Part shown: piece by piece, positions 5,348 through 5,742 of the stretch
How the letters are laid out: each line of letters starts with the position of its first letter
Numbering within the stretch: position 1 is the stretch's first letter
NCBI GenBank assembly: GCA_947487325.1
Contig: CANKWG010000147.1
Location: forward strand, 1 to 5,742
Reading direction: 5' to 3'
Source: Oxalobacteraceae bacterium
Lineage (GTDB): Bacteria; Pseudomonadota; Gammaproteobacteria; Burkholderiales; Burkholderiaceae_D
DNA length: 5,742 bases
The notes under the pieces: model-generated
Database searches by the model: none
Told to the model about the DNA's origin: nothing
The model's input: only the letters and a program-made list of their open reading frames with translations
Translations under genes and position numbers: made by a program

Positions 5348-5742
5348 GGTCCTGCAAGCATTTCTTGCGGCAAAAGAAATCCACTGCCTGCCTTGATTTC
5401 CCTCATCCCAGGAAATTTAATAAAAATCAATCACTTGCCATCTCTTGATACAAGTCATCCACAGGCTTATCCACTCAACTTGTGGACAGTTTTCTAGCCT
5501 CGGCATTTAGTTCTGGAAACTTCTTTTTTGAATACTCGGGGTTACCCGGAACACGGCAGTCTGCGAAGCTACGAGGGTTAAATGCCTCGATCCTTTCGAG
5601 AGGTAGGTAGGGCACCCGAAAAGTCAGCCATGGCTGTTGCCCCACGGGACAGCTAACTTTAGATAAAATTCACGCTACAGTTGGTCAGGCTTAATCGTCC
5701 GTTAAACCTCCGCGTCACAAATCACCAAGACCAAGTTAAATT
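5348..5742. other. Gene-free right end, apart from the DnaA-box-like cluster
   Basis: I found no protein or RNA gene here that I can support. It contains short hairpins GCAAG/CTTGC (5354-5358, 5364-5368), ATTTCC/GGAAAT (5396-5401, 5411-5416) and CTCGA/TCGAG (5586-5590, 5596-5600). A perfect 12-bp palindrome, CAGCCATGGCTG, lies at 5625-5636. On the minus strand 5475-5645 is open for 56 codons, starting only at a GTG with no ribosome site. A -10-like TAAAAT (5664-5669) without a -35 could serve a rightward gene beyond the edge. Confidence 0.5.
5455..5489. other. Cluster of three DnaA-box-like nonamers
   Basis: TCATCCACA (5455-5463) and TTATCCACT (5467-5475) each differ by one base from the DnaA box TTATCCACA. 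TGTGGACAG (5481-5489) is an inverted copy with two differences. An AT-rich stretch (about 5411-5434, with TTTAATAAAAATCAATC) lies beside them, as an unwinding element would. The arrangement recalls a chromosomal origin or a DnaA-regulated promoter. No dnaA, dnaN, rpmH or gidA gene is in the window to support an origin. Confidence 0.35.

Noticed and set aside
5637..5669. Rightward promoter TTGCCC with TAAAAT
   Set aside because: The spacing is 21 bases, too long for a standard promoter; only the -10-like hexamer was kept as a remark.
5651..5707. Possible integron attC site, with GTTTAAC and GTTAGCT on the minus strand 57 bases apart
   Set aside because: The end heptamers are not properly complementary, the second breaks the GTTRRRY rule, and the inner arms do not pair.
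5490..5742. Possible tRNA, tmRNA, RNase P, signal recognition particle RNA or cobalamin riboswitch
   Set aside because: I looked for the T-loop, the tmRNA ends, the RNase P core and the B12 box and found none.

Overview
The window looks like chromosomal DNA from a Gram-negative, sulfur-oxidising proteobacterium, most likely a betaproteobacterium. This is inferred from the gene families and the style of the regulatory sites; I had no database search. It holds two divergent gene groups for inorganic sulfur oxidation, then a convergent iron-type TonB-dependent receptor gene, then about 460 bases with no convincing gene.

Left part (1-898, minus strand): the N-terminal 163 residues of SoxC, the molybdoprotein subunit of sulfane dehydrogenase, run off the left edge. 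Directly upstream, 14 bases away on the same strand, is a small secreted protein resembling the surface-adhesin protein E family. A roughly 200-base divergent control region (899-1098) follows, with a perfect 6-2-6 palindrome in its middle.

Centre (1099-3022, plus strand): a tight three-gene operon. It encodes a single-haem cytochrome c (fccA/soxE type), the flavoprotein of flavocytochrome c sulfide dehydrogenase (fccB/soxF type), and an unrecognised cysteine-rich exported protein of 104 residues whose start is 3 bases after the fccB stop. Together with SoxC this indicates periplasmic oxidation of sulfide and of sulfane sulfur, with electrons passing to c-type cytochromes.

Right part (3023-5742): a FecA-like TonB-dependent outer-membrane receptor (717 residues, minus strand) converges on the fcc operon. 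It has a good intrinsic terminator at its 3' end and a strong Fur-box match over its predicted promoter. Just upstream of that promoter is a perfect 7-2-7 inverted repeat. Beyond it lie an AT-rich stretch with three DnaA-box-like nonamers (5455-5489) and a palindrome-rich tail that I could not assign.

The best leads are the cysteine-rich third gene of the fcc operon, the palindrome shared by the divergent sulfur promoters, and the DnaA-box-like cluster. No CRISPR array, tRNA, rRNA or insertion sequence was recognised.
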